Source: Eubacteriales bacterium
GTDB taxonomy: Bacteria; Bacillota; Clostridia; Peptostreptococcales; Anaerovoracaceae
Direction of reading: 5' to 3'
Assembly: GCA_029009055.1 (NCBI GenBank)
Contig: JAQXJR010000001.1
Coordinates: 1-64,000, forward strand
DNA length: 64,000 nt
Position numbers and translations under genes: made by a program. The notes beneath the pieces are model-generated. The model did no database searches. It worked only from the letters and a program-made list of their open reading frames with translations, and was not told the origin of the DNA. Positions 17,038 through 27,226 of this stretch are shown one piece after another (position 1 is the stretch's first letter; each line of letters starts with the position of its first letter).

Positions 17038-18381
17038 CTATACTTCTACACCGGACAGATCGTAGTCGAAGGCGTCCTGAATCAGTACCTTCACCATCTC
17101 GCCCGGCTCGTGGTCTCCCTTAGCCGTGAATATGACAGCGTCGTCTATGTCAGGCGCGTCGTACTTAGTCCTTCCCAGGTAGACTCCCTCTTCCTCGTCA
17201 GGACCGTCCACCATGACGTCGAATGTCTGGCCTATCTTAGAAGTGTTCAGCTCGTTGGATATCCGCATCTGGAGCTCCATGAGCCTGTCCAGCCTGTCCT
17301 GCTTTATGTCTTCATCTATCTGATCCGGCATGTTAGCGGCAGGTGTTCCCTCTTCCTGAGAGTATGTGAAGGCGCCCAGTCTGGCGAACTTCTGCTCTTC
17401 GACGAAATCCAGAAGCTCCTCGAAGTCCTCTTCCGTCTCGCCCGGGAAGCCTACTATTATAGTCGTCCTTATGTGTATGTCAGGCATCTTCTCCCTGAGC
17501 GCGCTGAGTTTCTCTATGATCTCAGCCTTAGTCGTGTGGCGGTTCATCCTCTTCAGGATCCTGTCCGCCGCGTGCTGGAGCGGGATGTCGATATAATGGA
17601 CTATCTTCGGTTCGCTGGCCATGACGTCCATGAGTTCCTCGTCCATGTGGTCCTCATAGCAGTACATGATACGAATCCACTCTATGCCTTCGATTTTCAC
17701 GAGTTTCCTCAGCAGGTCCGACAGGGCGTTCCTGCCGTAGATGTCCTTCCCGTAACAGGAAGTGTCCTGGGCTATGACCACCAGCTCTTTACAGCCGGCA
17801 TCAGCCAGCCTCTCCGCCTCGTCCAGTATGCTTTCCATGGTCCTGGACCTGTATCTTCCGCGAATCTTCGGGATTATGCAGTACGTGCAGCCCTGGTCGC
17901 AGCCCTCGGCTATCCTGAGATTAGCAGTATATGGATTCTCCGGCAAAGCCTTATGCGATTCGTCTTCTTCGAATCTGTCTGTGTAGACTCCGTCCACCCT
18001 TACGACCTGGCCTTGCTCGTTTCTCTCGCCTTCGCCATTGTCGAGATCATTCAGGACTTCCGGCAGCTTCTCGTAGTCGTTCACGCCGACGAAAGCGTCT
18101 ACCTCAGGCATCTCCTTAGTAAGAGTCATGTAATACCTCTGAGCCATGCAGCCTGACATGATCAGTTTCTTACCCTGGCTCCGGTATTCTGACATCTTAA
18201 AGACCTCGTCTATGGACTCCCTCTTAGCGTCGTCTATGAAACCGCACGTGTTAACGACCAGCACGTCAGCGTCTTCCGGGTCTTTCACGACCTCGTGGCC
18301 GTTCTCCCTTAAGACACCTCTCGCTATCTCGGTGTCGTCGAAATTCTTAGCGCATCCCAGTGTGTCAAAAAATACTTTCAT
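17038..18381 (-). CDS. rimO: Ribosomal protein S12 methylthiotransferase RimO
   Basis: Radical SAM enzyme that adds a methylthio group to Asp of ribosomal protein S12. The 447-aa protein has the UPF0004 N-terminal domain (MKVFFDTLGCAKNFDDTE, with Cys residues for the auxiliary cluster), the radical SAM motif CDQGCTYC (about 160-167) followed by IPKIRGRYRSR, and a C-terminal TRAM domain. DTLGCAKNFDDTE and the position between ftsK and pgsA point to RimO rather than MiaB. Confidence 0.94.
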   Translation of the reverse strand: MKVFFDTLGCAKNFDDTEIARGVLRENGHEVVKDPEDADVLVVNTCGFIDDAKRESIDEVFKMSEYRSQGKKLIMSGCMAQRYYMTLTKEMPEVDAFVGVNDYEKLPEVLNDLDNGEGERNEQGQVVRVDGVYTDRFEEDESHKALPENPYTANLRIAEGCDQGCTYCIIPKIRGRYRSRTMESILDEAERLADAGCKELVVIAQDTSCYGKDIYGRNALSDLLRKLVKIEGIEWIRIMYCYEDHMDEELMDVMASEPKIVHYIDIPLQHAADRILKRMNRHTTKAEIIEKLSALREKMPDIHIRTTIIVGFPGETEEDFEELLDFVEEQKFARLGAFTYSQEEGTPAANMPDQIDEDIKQDRLDRLMELQMRISNELNTSKIGQTFDVMVDGPDEEEGVYLGRTKYDAPDIDDAVIFTAKGDHEPGEMVKVLIQDAFDYDLSGVEV

Positions 18382-18451
18382 TAATTACCGCCTTATATCG
18401 CTTGTTTTATTATCCGTATTCCGGTTTCTATCTCTATTCTTCCGGATTATC

Positions 18452-21400
18452 TTATTCTTCCTCGTATGTGTCGTCTGTTTCTTCCGGGGCTGGGGCTCCT
18501 CCCCTGGACCTCTCGAGCTCAGCCTCTGATATGAGGACCTTCCTCGGTCTGCTTCCGTCCTGAGGTCCTATGACGCCTCTTTCTTCCATCTCGTCGACGA
18601 TCCTGGCTGCCCTGTTATAGCCTATCCTGAACCTCCTCTGCAGCATGGAAGTAGAAGCCTGACCTGCCTTCACGACGCAGTCCACAGCCTCATCGAACAG
18701 CTCATCCACATCGTCATCGGCGTCCTGGGCTTCGCTTACCGCGCCGCTTTCTATCCTGTCGATAACATCCTGGGAATAATTTATGTCCTGCTGCTGATCT
18801 TTCACGAAGTTTATGACTCTGGCGACCTCTTCGTCAGAAACGAACGCTCCCTGGACCCTGAGCGGGATAGAGCCCAGAGGCGCGAAGAGCATATCTCCCT
18901 TACCTACCAGGTGCTCGGCCCCGGACTTATCCAGTATGGTCCTGGAATCGACCTGAGAGGAAACCGCGAAAGCTATCCTCGAAGCTATGTTCGCCTTAAT
19001 GACGCCTGTTATGACGTCTACAGAAGGCCTCTGAGTCGCTACTATAAGGTGCATGCCGGCAGCTCTCGCCAGCTGAGCCAGTCTGCAAATGGAATCCTGC
19101 ACCTGTTTAGGCGCTGCCATCATCAGGTCAGCCAGCTCGTCTATTATTATGACGATCTGAGGCATGACTTCCTGAGGTCTGCCTTCAGCCTTCATCTTCT
19201 TATTATATGACTTAATATCTCTGGCGCCTGCCTCAGCGAACTTCTTATACCTCTCCTGCATGTGGACCACGGCCCAGTTAAGGGCAGCCGCGGCCTTACC
19301 CGGATCTGTCACTACCGGGATCATCAGATGTGGTATGCCGTTATATATGCTGAGTTCCACGACCTTAGGGTCTATGAGCATGAGCTTTACTTCGTTAGGG
19401 TCAGCCTTATAAAGGATGCTCATGATTATGCTGTTTATGCAGACAGACTTACCGGAACCGGTGGATCCCGCTATGAGCAGGTGAGGCATACTGCTTATGT
19501 CTCCCACTATGTTGTTTCCGGCTATGTCCTTACCTACAGCGAATGAGACCTTAGATTTAGCGTTCCTGAACTCTCTGGAATCTATGATCTCCCGGAGAGT
19601 CACCATGTTCACCTTATCGTTATCGACCTCTATTCCCACAGCTGCCTTACCAGGTATAGGAGCCTCTATCCTGATGCTCTTAGCCCTTAAGTTCAACGCT
19701 ATGTCGTCAGAAAGTCTTACTATGTTGGCTACCTTAACGCCGACTTCCGGCTGGATCTCATATCTGGTGACAGCCGGTCCCTGGGTGACCTGAACTACAT
19801 GAGCCTTTACGTTAAAGCTCTGCAAGGTCTCCTCGAGTTTAGCGGCCTTCCGCCTGAGTTCTTCGTTAACGCCTGTGTTATCTATCTTCTGAGGCGGATT
19901 CAACAGGTCTACCGGCGGCTTCTTATAATTGGAAACTACCGGTTTATTAATATTATCGTTGAGTTCGTTAGCCGTAGCCGCGAGCTCAGCCCCCGTAAGA
20001 GCAACTCTCCCGTCCGGGACCTTATCATCCTTCGCGGTGCTCGCATTATCGGTGCTCGCCCCGGCAGCCTCAGCTCCCATGCTCGCTGCCGGAGAACCAA
20101 CGCCCCCAGTCGCGCTGGCAGCACCCGCTGCCTCAATGCTCGCAGCGCCCGCTTCCGCGGCGCCTAAACCCGCGCCCGCCGCCGAAGCTCCGGCATTCGC
20201 GGCTCTGCCGGTAGAAACGGCGTCATCGCTGTCATCGCCGTAGCCGAATATCTTAAAGCCGCGCTTCTTTTTCTTCTTAGCCGGCTTATCTTCGTTATCA
20301 TAGAACGCGTCTCCCGCGGTATCATCATGCTGATCGCCGTCCGCTCCCGCTGTTTTCTTCACGCCGAGTTCATTCTTATCTGTCTGAGCTTCGCTTCCCC
20401 AGTCCGGGTCATCCATGCCGTAGCCCGGAACAGGCTTACTGCCTTCTTCCAGGCCCAGGCTGCCGTCGCTCTCTTCAGCGCCTTCCTTAATAAGACCGTG
20501 CTGATCGTAGAATCTCACTATATTGCTGTGATTCTTACCAGGTTTAGCTGGGCGGCCTTTGCCGTCGAAATACAGGGAATCGCTGTCATCCGAGCCCGCA
20601 GCTCCAGCCTTTCCGGCTTTGCCGACCCTCATAGACTCAGGGACCGGGACGGAAGATGGATCGTTTTCTTTGCTCGATGAAGAGAAGAATCTGGAGAAAC
20701 CGCCCTTCTTATTATCGTCTTCGGACGCGGCAGGAGCAGGCTTAGACTCAGGAACTACTTCCGGCGTGTATGTAAGCTGGGCTCTGTTAAGTTCTTCAGC
20801 TCTGTCATGCATCTCCGCTATGGCAGCCTGCTTGCGGATCCTCTCCTCTTCCTCACGTAGAAGCCTCTTCTCCTCGCGCTTATCATGGCTCTTCTCCATC
20901 CAGGATGACAGAGGGGTCTTAACCAGCAGAAGCAGGCAGATGAGAAGGCCTGCCAGGGACACTATATAGAGGCCGGACTTACCTATGGTGGATACGAGGA
21001 AGCTTCCTATAGTCATGCCCAGGACGCCGCCGCCCTTCAGGGTCTGGCCTTCGGCGTAAAATTTCACTACATTATAATTAATGTAGTTCTCGCTGATAAA
21101 ACGACCTGAGTTTAAGGAACAGAGGGCCAGGAACATGAACAGGGACACTATCAGCGTCTTCTTAGAGAAGTGAAGCGCCATGTGCGCTATCAGGAGCACG
21201 CCGATCAGGATCAGGTACCATGGCAGTAAGACTCCCACGATGCCGAATATTCCCTTCAGGATCATGCCGAATTTATTACCGTACTCGCCGGCCGCGTTGA
21301 ACTGGACAGCCGCGATTATGAGAGCGCCCAGAGCGGCGATCACAATGCCCCAGATGACGTCGTAAACGTTTTTCTCGGAGTGGCTCTTATCCCGCATGAG

Positions 21401-21571
21401 CCTTATCTCTTCCCGCTTCTTATCCATATCGGACATAGGGGCAGAGTTAGCCGCCCCGCCGGAAGACGCGCGCCCGGAAGCGCTCGCTGATGTCCTGCTC
21501 GTCTTATTCTTAGAACCCTTATGTCTTCCAGGACCTCTCTTATTCGATTTTTTCCCTGCTTTATCAGACAA
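18452..21571 (-). CDS. ftsK: FtsK/SpoIIIE-family DNA translocase
   Basis: Membrane-anchored DNA pump for chromosome segregation at the septum. 1039 aa: a basic N-terminus, four transmembrane segments (about 75-215), a long low-complexity linker (about 270-560) that includes a strikingly Ala/Gly-rich stretch, the motor domain with Walker [13 protein letters not shown] and Walker [12 protein letters not shown], and a C-terminal gamma winged helix ([20 protein letters not shown]) that reads polar DNA motifs. I cannot decide from sequence whether it acts in division or sporulation. The gap to rimO is short; the two may share a transcript. Confidence 0.96.
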   Translation of the reverse strand: MSDKAGKKSNKRGPGRHKGSKNKTSRTSASASGRASSGGAANSAPMSDMDKKREEIRLMRDKSHSEKNVYDVIWGIVIAALGALIIAAVQFNAAGEYGNKFGMILKGIFGIVGVLLPWYLILIGVLLIAHMALHFSKKTLIVSLFMFLALCSLNSGRFISENYINYNVVKFYAEGQTLKGGGVLGMTIGSFLVSTIGKSGLYIVSLAGLLICLLLLVKTPLSSWMEKSHDKREEKRLLREEEERIRKQAAIAEMHDRAEELNRAQLTYTPEVVPESKPAPAASEDDNKKGGFSRFFSSSSKENDPSSVPVPESMRVGKAGKAGAAGSDDSDSLYFDGKGRPAKPGKNHSNIVRFYDQHGLIKEGAEESDGSLGLEEGSKPVPGYGMDDPDWGSEAQTDKNELGVKKTAGADGDQHDDTAGDAFYDNEDKPAKKKKKRGFKIFGYGDDSDDAVSTGRAANAGASAAGAGLGAAEAGAASIEAAGAASATGGVGSPAASMGAEAAGASTDNASTAKDDKVPDGRVALTGAELAATANELNDNINKPVVSNYKKPPVDLLNPPQKIDNTGVNEELRRKAAKLEETLQSFNVKAHVVQVTQGPAVTRYEIQPEVGVKVANIVRLSDDIALNLRAKSIRIEAPIPGKAAVGIEVDNDKVNMVTLREIIDSREFRNAKSKVSFAVGKDIAGNNIVGDISSMPHLLIAGSTGSGKSVCINSIIMSILYKADPNEVKLMLIDPKVVELSIYNGIPHLMIPVVTDPGKAAAALNWAVVHMQERYKKFAEAGARDIKSYNKKMKAEGRPQEVMPQIVIIIDELADLMMAAPKQVQDSICRLAQLARAAGMHLIVATQRPSVDVITGVIKANIASRIAFAVSSQVDSRTILDKSGAEHLVGKGDMLFAPLGSIPLRVQGAFVSDEEVARVINFVKDQQQDINYSQDVIDRIESGAVSEAQDADDDVDELFDEAVDCVVKAGQASTSMLQRRFRIGYNRAARIVDEMEERGVIGPQDGSRPRKVLISEAELERSRGGAPAPEETDDTYEEE

Positions 21572-21609
21572 AATATCAAACCTCGTTTACTTATAGAATG
21601 AATTACTGT

Positions 21610-22446
21610 TTATTTTACAAAGCTATAGATTATCACAGCCGCGCCCAGCGCCCATACATAGTATGAGAAATACTTAAGTTTCTTATCAGAAACGGCCTTT
21701 ATCATGGCCTTAATGGCGATTATACCGCATATAGCAGCGACTACGACGCCGACAGCCATGACACCGAACATGTCCGGGGATTTAGCGATCGTGGAAGCTG
21801 CGCTCTTGAATTCCATGAGGAATGAGCCGAGTATGGTCGGGATGGAGATCAGAAAAGCAAACTTCACGGCGAAATCACGCTTAAGGCCTACTGTAAGGCC
21901 TCCGACCATGGTGGAGCCTGACCTGGAAATTCCCGGAGCTATAGCTACACCCTGCAGGATGCCGATAAATATGGCGTTCCTGAAGTTCATGTGCTGCAGG
22001 TCTCTATTAGCCTCTCCGAATTTCTCGGACAGATAGAGCATGAAGCCCGTGATAATGAAACCCGCGCCGATCAGGGCGATATTACTGTACAGGCTTTCGA
22101 AGAAGTCGTTGAAAGCGAAGCCCATGATGGCCGTAGGTATGGTCGAAACTATGATCATGACGCCGAGCTTTCTCACCGGCCGCTCCTGGAGCCTCAGACC
22201 CTTACCTGTAAAAATATCTCCTATAGTAATGAAGAGTTCTTTTATCAGAGCCCAGATATCGCTCCAGTACATGATAAATACAGAAACCAGAGTTCCCATA
22301 TGCAGCATGACCGTGAACATGACCACCTTATCGCCCTGGATGCCGAGAAGATTCTGGATCAGGGCCAGGTGGCCGGAGCTGCTTATCGGCAGGAATTCCG
22401 CGAGTCCCTGTACTATACCGAGTATGATAGCCTGTAAATATGTCAT
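21610..22446 (-). CDS. uppP: Undecaprenyl-diphosphatase UppP (BacA)
   Basis: Recycles the lipid carrier for peptidoglycan synthesis by dephosphorylating undecaprenyl diphosphate at the membrane. 278 aa, about eight hydrophobic segments, with the two family motifs: EFLPISSSGHLALIQ at the N-terminus and APGISRSGSTMVGGL in the middle. High expression can give bacitracin resistance in other species. It lies 38 bases upstream of ftsK in the same direction. Confidence 0.96.
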   Translation of the reverse strand: MTYLQAIILGIVQGLAEFLPISSSGHLALIQNLLGIQGDKVVMFTVMLHMGTLVSVFIMYWSDIWALIKELFITIGDIFTGKGLRLQERPVRKLGVMIIVSTIPTAIMGFAFNDFFESLYSNIALIGAGFIITGFMLYLSEKFGEANRDLQHMNFRNAIFIGILQGVAIAPGISRSGSTMVGGLTVGLKRDFAVKFAFLISIPTILGSFLMEFKSAASTIAKSPDMFGVMAVGVVVAAICGIIAIKAMIKAVSDKKLKYFSYYVWALGAAVIIYSFVK

Positions 22447-22471
22447 ATTGCCTCTTTCCGTCTAAATAATA

Positions 22472-22516
22472 TACTGCGGCCGCGAAAGTTCATATGAGCG
22501 CGCGCTGACCGCAGTA
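22472..22516 (-). terminator. Hairpin between asd and uppP
   Basis: Minus-strand stem TACTGCGG / CCGCAGTA around a 29-base GC-rich loop, followed by TATTATTTAG rather than a clean T-run. It may be a weak terminator of asd or an intercistronic hairpin. Confidence 0.5.
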
Positions 22517-22537
22517 ATGATAAATCTTATGATGTAA

Positions 22538-23632
22538 TTATTTTCTCGTGATATATCCCATGTCCGTAAGTGTCTCAGCAGCGAGGACTCCGCCTCCGGC
22601 AGCGCCCCTTACTGTGTTATGAGCTAAGCCTACGAACTTATAATCGAACAAAGTGTCCTCGCGAAGCCTTCCGATGGAAACTCCGTATCCTCTCTCGAAG
22701 TCCACGTCCAGGGCTACCTGAGGTCTGTCGTCCTCTTCCATGTACTGGATGAACTGCTTAGGAGCGCTAGGAAGGTCATGCTCCTGCGGGTATCCCTTAA
22801 ACTCTACCAATTTCTGTATGAGCTCTTCCTTAGTCGGCTTCTTAGCGAAGTTAATGAATACAGAAGCCGTGTGTCCATTAAGGACAGGAATCCTGATGCA
22901 CTGAGATGTGATGAGCGGCGCCTCAGCCTTAACGATCTCGCCATTCTCAATATGGCCGAATATCTTAAGCGGCTCCTGCTCGCTCTTAGCTTCTTCGCCG
23001 CTGATGTATGGGATGACGTTACCTATCATCTCCGGCCAGTCTTTAAATGTCTTACCGGCTCCGGAAATTGCCTGGTATGTGGAAACTACGAGCTGTGTAG
23101 GCTCGAATTCCTTCCAAGCGGCTAAAGCAGGCGTGTATCCCTGAATAGAGCAGTTAGGCTTAACAGCTATGAAGCCTCTCGTAGTTCCCAGACGCTTCTT
23201 CTGGCTCTCTATGATCGCGTAATGATCCGAGTTTATCTCAGGAATGACCATAGGAACGTCAGGCGTCCATCTGTGAGCGCTGTTATTGGAAACGACAGGA
23301 GTCTCTGTCTTAGCGTATTTCTCCTCGAGCTCGCGGATCTCATCCTTAGACATATTAAGAGCGCTGAACACCATGTCGACCTCGGAGCTTACTCCCTCTA
23401 TGTCCTGAACATCCTTAACTACGATATCCTTAACATAGTCAGGAAGCGGTGTGTCCATCTTCCATCTGCCGGCTACGCTGTCCTCGTATCTCTGACCGGC
23501 GCTCCTCTTACTAGCCGCGATCGTGGTCACCTGAAACCATGGGTGGTTCTCCAGCAATGTGACGAATCTCTGACCTACCATCCCGGTTCCGCCCAGGATT
23601 CCGACTCTGATCTTATCCCCTAATTCTCTCAT
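22538..23632 (-). CDS. asd: Aspartate-semialdehyde dehydrogenase
   Basis: Reduces aspartyl phosphate to aspartate semialdehyde on the way to lysine/diaminopimelate, threonine and methionine. 364 aa with an N-terminal Rossmann motif (VGILGGTGMVGQRF), active-site Cys in KPNCSIQGY and base His in IPVLNGHTASVF. The sequence type is the longer form common in archaea, fungi and some Clostridia. The hom gene of the same pathway begins at the far end of the window, not next to it. Start at 23632 has AAGG 9 bases upstream. Confidence 0.95.
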   Translation of the reverse strand: MRELGDKIRVGILGGTGMVGQRFVTLLENHPWFQVTTIAASKRSAGQRYEDSVAGRWKMDTPLPDYVKDIVVKDVQDIEGVSSEVDMVFSALNMSKDEIRELEEKYAKTETPVVSNNSAHRWTPDVPMVIPEINSDHYAIIESQKKRLGTTRGFIAVKPNCSIQGYTPALAAWKEFEPTQLVVSTYQAISGAGKTFKDWPEMIGNVIPYISGEEAKSEQEPLKIFGHIENGEIVKAEAPLITSQCIRIPVLNGHTASVFINFAKKPTKEELIQKLVEFKGYPQEHDLPSAPKQFIQYMEEDDRPQVALDVDFERGYGVSIGRLREDTLFDYKFVGLAHNTVRGAAGGGVLAAETLTDMGYITRK

Positions 23633-23676
23633 CTCTAAAACCTTTCAGTTCTAAATATACGCAAATATACATTGTT

Positions 23677-23705
23677 AGTATATCATCCAAACGTTTTTCT
23701 TTCAA
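23677..23705 (-). promoter_or_regulatory. asd promoter
   Basis: TTGAAA (23700-23705), 17-base spacer, TATACT (23677-23682) on the minus strand; about 40 bases of leader before the ATG. Confidence 0.75.
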
Positions 23706-23728
23706 TAAACTCGTGATAAACATGCGCG

Positions 23729-23807
23729 AGCAAAGCCCATCCTTCCTATGGGCCGGGCGCCGCTCCCAGAGGGCGACCCGGAGGGACATACGGCGGGTCC
23801 GCTTTGC
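23729..23807. repeat. AGCAAAGC-bounded GC-rich intergenic element
   Basis: AGCAAAGC (23729-23736) and GCTTTGC (23801-23807) bracket about 64 bases of very GC-rich sequence. It lies between the asd promoter and the rpmF terminator and codes for nothing I can recognise. Confidence 0.55.
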
Positions 23808-23843
23808 GGTATCATCAGGGTCAGACCCGATTTCCAGGCAAGC

Positions 23844-23868
23844 AAAAAGCAGGCCGAAGCCTGCTTTT
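23844..23868 (-). terminator. rpmF terminator
   Basis: Perfect stem AAAAGCAGGC-TTCG-GCCTGCTTTT with a stable UUCG loop and trailing T-run on the minus strand, 28 bases after the rpmF stop. Confidence 0.93.
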
Positions 23869-23896
23869 CAAATTACATATTCTACCGAATCTCCGA

Positions 23897-24076
23897 CTAC
23901 TCGGCTTCCAGAACGCTCTTACCGTCGTAGTAGTTGCAGTTCGGGCAAACCCTGTGCGGAAGTTTCGGCTGATGGCAATGCGGGCAGATTGAGAGACCAG
24001 GAGCGCTCATCTTCATGTTAGGAGCTCTTCTGCTGTCCTTCTTAGCCTTAGATGTCCTTCTCTTAGGTACAGCCAT
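23897..24076 (-). CDS. rpmF: 50S ribosomal protein L32 (zinc-binding form)
   Basis: 59 aa, below the size of most ORF filters. The N-terminus [18 protein letters not shown] is diagnostic. Two Cys pairs, CPHC (31-34) and CPNC (44-47), make the zinc ribbon, so this is the zinc-dependent form. An AGGAGG site and its own strong promoter lie upstream. In most Bacillota and many other bacteria yceD (DUF177) directly precedes rpmF; here there is only a 127-base intergenic stretch and then ackA. Confidence 0.96.
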   Translation of the reverse strand: MAVPKRRTSKAKKDSRRAPNMKMSAPGLSICPHCHQPKLPHRVCPNCNYYDGKSVLEAE

Positions 24077-24128
24077 TATTCACACCTCCTCAGGTAAAAT
24101 CTTTCGTAATTTTTCGTCAACGTCAATT

Positions 24129-24157
24129 ATTATAAGCGTTCGTCAACTAAATGTCAA
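24129..24157 (-). promoter_or_regulatory. rpmF promoter
   Basis: TTGACA (24152-24157), 17-base spacer, TATAAT (24129-24134): a consensus sigma-A promoter, as expected for a ribosomal protein gene. Confidence 0.88.
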
Positions 24158-24203
24158 CAAATATTTAATCATACATATAATAATATGACCGGCGTAAATC
24201 TTA

Positions 24204-25412
24204 CTATCTGGAGAATTCCTTCTCAACCAGTTCCTTAGTGTCTCTGGCGATTACGAGCTCCTCGTTAGTAGCAAGCTTCAGGACCTTAATCTTAGAATCG
24301 TCTGTAGACAGGATGACAGCGTCGCCCTTCTGGTTATTCTTAGCAGGGTCGAGCTTAACGCCCATGTTACCCATGTTCTTACAGATGAGCTCTCTCATGA
24401 GCTTATCGTTCTCACCGATTCCGCCTGTGAATACGATAGCGTCAGCTCCGTTCATCTCAGCGATGTAAGCTCCGATGTAGAACTTAACTCTGCGAGCGAA
24501 CAATTCTACAGCGATCTTAGCTCTCGTGTTTCCTTCTGCCATAGCAGCTTCCAGATCTCTGAAGTCTGAAGAAACTCCGGAAACTCCCAGAACTCCGGAC
24601 TCCTTATTCAGGATAGCCAGGACTTCTTCCAGAGACTTACCTTCCTTCTCAGCGATAGCTTCGATGACAGCCGGGTCGATGTCTCCACATCTAGTACCCA
24701 TTACCAGTCCTTCCAGAGGTGTGTAACCCATGGATGTGTCGAATGATCTGCCGTGCTTTATAGCTGTAACAGAAGCGCCGTTTCCGAGGTGGCATGTGAT
24801 GAGCTTCAGGTCATCTACATCGATGTTCAGCATCTTAGAAGCTTCCTGAGCCATGAACATGTGGGAGAGTCCGTGGAAGCCGTATCTTCTGATACCATAC
24901 TTCTGATAATATTCATAAGGGATAGCGTACAGATAGTTAACAGGCTTGATAGTCTGATGGAAAGCTGTATCGAAAGCGACTACTTCCGGAGCGTTAGGCA
25001 TGAGCTTCATGCAAGCCTTAATACCAGCGATGTTAGGTGGGTTATGCAGAGGAGCCAGGGATACGCAGTCCTCGAGGTCCTTCAGTACCTGCTCGTTTAC
25101 GATAACTGAAGTGTTATATTTCTCTCCTCCATGTACTACTCTGTGGCCGATAGCGTCTATCTCGTCCAGGGACTTAACAGCGCCTGTCTCAGGATCTGTC
25201 AGAGCGGCGATCACCTGCTCGATTCCGTCGTTATGATCCTTCATAGGAACTTCCTTAACGACCTTCTCCTTACCTGTAGTAGTGTGTGATATGACAGAAC
25301 CTTCGATTCCGATTCTCTCTACCAGTCCCTTAGCGATGAGGCTCTCATCCTCCATGTTCAGGAGCTGATACTTAATAGAAGAACTGCCACAATTGATTAC
25401 CAATACGATCAT
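24204..25412 (-). CDS. ackA: Acetate kinase
   Basis: Converts acetyl phosphate and ADP to acetate and ATP, the substrate-level ATP step of acetate fermentation. 402 aa with VINCGSSSIKYQL at the N-terminus, the HRVVHGG block, and the C-terminal phosphate-binding GGIGEN. A phosphotransacetylase gene (pta) does not neighbour it. It could finish the pathway that starts in the ethanolamine microcompartment encoded further right, if an active acetyl-CoA phosphotransferase exists elsewhere. Confidence 0.97.
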   Translation of the reverse strand: MIVLVINCGSSSIKYQLLNMEDESLIAKGLVERIGIEGSVISHTTTGKEKVVKEVPMKDHNDGIEQVIAALTDPETGAVKSLDEIDAIGHRVVHGGEKYNTSVIVNEQVLKDLEDCVSLAPLHNPPNIAGIKACMKLMPNAPEVVAFDTAFHQTIKPVNYLYAIPYEYYQKYGIRRYGFHGLSHMFMAQEASKMLNIDVDDLKLITCHLGNGASVTAIKHGRSFDTSMGYTPLEGLVMGTRCGDIDPAVIEAIAEKEGKSLEEVLAILNKESGVLGVSGVSSDFRDLEAAMAEGNTRAKIAVELFARRVKFYIGAYIAEMNGADAIVFTGGIGENDKLMRELICKNMGNMGVKLDPAKNNQKGDAVILSTDDSKIKVLKLATNEELVIARDTKELVEKEFSR

Positions 25413-25472
25413 TTCTATCTCCTTAAATTACAAAGCGGGCCGGCCGGACCGGTCTTAAGCGTTATAAGGCGC

Positions 25473-26600
25473 CTAGGCGCTCATATAAGGCATTTTAACA
25501 TAATCCGACTGATTATACAAATCCTCTTCAGTAATAATATTATAAAAATCTGCCGCCCGCCTGTCTATTTCCAACGTTTTAACGACATCCGGGTCCGCGT
25601 CCCCCGAGCTTCTGTACCTATTCACATTGGTTATGACAGGGATAGACGCGCATTCCTTCTTCTTTATCTCCTTCAGCAAAGCCGCTCCCCTGCCGTTAAA
25701 CGCCAGCACTCTCGCGTATAATCCGGTCCCGGAAGCCTGCTCCCTGTCTATGCCGAGGGCAGCCTGGGCTAGAAGTCTTTGCACTCTGGTCCTGGTGTAT
25801 GCCTTCGTTTTCACATTAGATATCAAAGCCTCGAGACTGCCGCTCTCCCTGGCGTATCTTACGGCCCTGCTTCCCAGGCCCCCGCCGGCGGAATATAGTT
25901 CGTCAGCCTCTTCCGGATTCATGTTAAGCAGTTTATACTCGAGCAAATCATAATAGTTCTTATCCATCCTGGCGAACCTGGCTGGATCGGCCTCGCGAGC
26001 CTGTTTCCTCAGCATGGTCGCCGTCTCCACATGGCTGCCGTCCTGCCTCTTCACCGTGAAGGCGCTCATGGTCGTGAGGTTCTTCATATACTCTATGCCC
26101 AGTATGTTATTAGGGCCCAGCAGCACATCCGCGTCGAAGTCCGGGAAGGCCTCTCTCATGGCTTCCAGCCTGGCCTTAGGGTACGTAAAGCCCTGACGCA
26201 CCAACCTTCTGGTAAGTTCTCCCGCCAGGCCGTCATCCGAAGCTTTCACCAGCTCGGCCGCCTTTTCGAGCTCCTCTATGTCGCCAGACTCAGACCCGAA
26301 AGCTATAGCATCCACCAGGCCCATGCCTTCTAGGATCTTCACGCCCGCGCGGGCGAACTCCCCGGCTCCCGCCAACACAAAAACGGCTGGTAACTCTAAA
26401 ACGAGATCCACACCGTTCTTAACCGCCTTCTCGGCTCTTATCCACTTATTTTCTAAAGCCGGCATGCCGCGTTCTGTGAAATCACCGCTCATCACGGAAA
26501 CGCAGGCATCTGCCTTAAGCTCTCTTCTAGCTTCTTCTAACAGGTAAGCGTGACCCTGGTGAAATGGGTCGTATTCCGCTATAACTCCGAATGTCTTCAC
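25473..26600 (-). CDS. tmcAL: tRNA(Met) cytidine acetate ligase TmcAL (YlbM)
   Basis: Firmicutes enzyme that makes N4-acetylcytidine at the wobble base of elongator tRNA-Met using ATP and acetate. 375 aa; the nucleotidyltransferase-fold start VIAEYDPFHQGHAYLL carries the HxGH motif, followed by SGDFTERGMPAL and VLGPNN-like segments (LLGPNNILGIEYM). Its start overlaps the stop of the upstream coiled-coil gene by 4 bases (ATGA). It is followed by ackA after 60 bases. Confidence 0.94.
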   Translation of the reverse strand: MKTFGVIAEYDPFHQGHAYLLEEARRELKADACVSVMSGDFTERGMPALENKWIRAEKAVKNGVDLVLELPAVFVLAGAGEFARAGVKILEGMGLVDAIAFGSESGDIEELEKAAELVKASDDGLAGELTRRLVRQGFTYPKARLEAMREAFPDFDADVLLGPNNILGIEYMKNLTTMSAFTVKRQDGSHVETATMLRKQAREADPARFARMDKNYYDLLEYKLLNMNPEEADELYSAGGGLGSRAVRYARESGSLEALISNVKTKAYTRTRVQRLLAQAALGIDREQASGTGLYARVLAFNGRGAALLKEIKKKECASIPVITNVNRYRSSGDADPDVVKTLEIDRRAADFYNIITEEDLYNQSDYVKMPYMSA

Positions 26601-27163
26601 TGCTGGTCTTCCTGCTCTCCTCCGTCGCTATAGAGCCACTCCTCACCGTTCTTAGTCCTGTAAGCCAGTTCCTTCAGCTGGTCGCGGTTCTTCTGCAGCT
26701 CATCTGACATATCCTGGAAGCTCTTCTCTATGTAGTTGAACATGTTGGTCAGATATGTGACGTTAAGCTGATCCAGCTTCTCCTGCATATCATAGAGCTG
26801 TTTATCCATATAGTCGTAAGTCTTCATCTTCATCTGGCGGGAATACTCATCAGCCGCGTCGTTTATGGCGTCTGACCTCTTCTGGGCCTTCAGTGTGATG
26901 TCGTTATTATCCACGAGGAAGTCGGCCTGCTTCCTGGCTTCCACGATTATCTTCTCATATTCCTTCTTAGCGTCGTCTATGATGCGGTCCTTCTCGGACT
27001 TAAGCCATCTAGCCTGCTTCACGTCGTCAGGGAGGGATTCCCGGATATCGGAAATTATCTCTCTGACATCTTCGGACTCTACCATGACCTTACCTGAAAA
27101 AGGCACGTTAGGAGCTGTATTTATAATATCTTCTAGTTCGTCTAACAGATCCAGTACTGTCAT
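26597..27163 (-). CDS. Coiled-coil protein of unknown function
   Basis: 188 aa, no recognised catalytic motif. The N-terminal part (MTVLDLLDELEDIINTAPNV) is followed by long charged helices (KDRIIDDAKKEYEKIIVEAR, then DEYSRQMKMKTYDYMDKQLY) likely to form coiled coils, resembling the stalk-like proteins loosely annotated as ATPase/V-ATPase H-like in Clostridia. It lies between coaD and tmcAL, an arrangement I recall from other Clostridia. A role in division or membrane attachment would be a guess. Confidence 0.8.
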   Translation of the reverse strand: MTVLDLLDELEDIINTAPNVPFSGKVMVESEDVREIISDIRESLPDDVKQARWLKSEKDRIIDDAKKEYEKIIVEARKQADFLVDNNDITLKAQKRSDAINDAADEYSRQMKMKTYDYMDKQLYDMQEKLDQLNVTYLTNMFNYIEKSFQDMSDELQKNRDQLKELAYRTKNGEEWLYSDGGEQEDQQ

Positions 27164-27226
27164 GAATTCCTCCTGAATATGTAAAGCGCCTCACGCCGGG
27201 AAAGTCCCGACGTTAAGGCCGGTATG

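Noticed and set aside
24077..24203. A short yceD remnant upstream of rpmF
   Set aside because: The 127 bases hold a strong promoter and no coding frame resembling DUF177.
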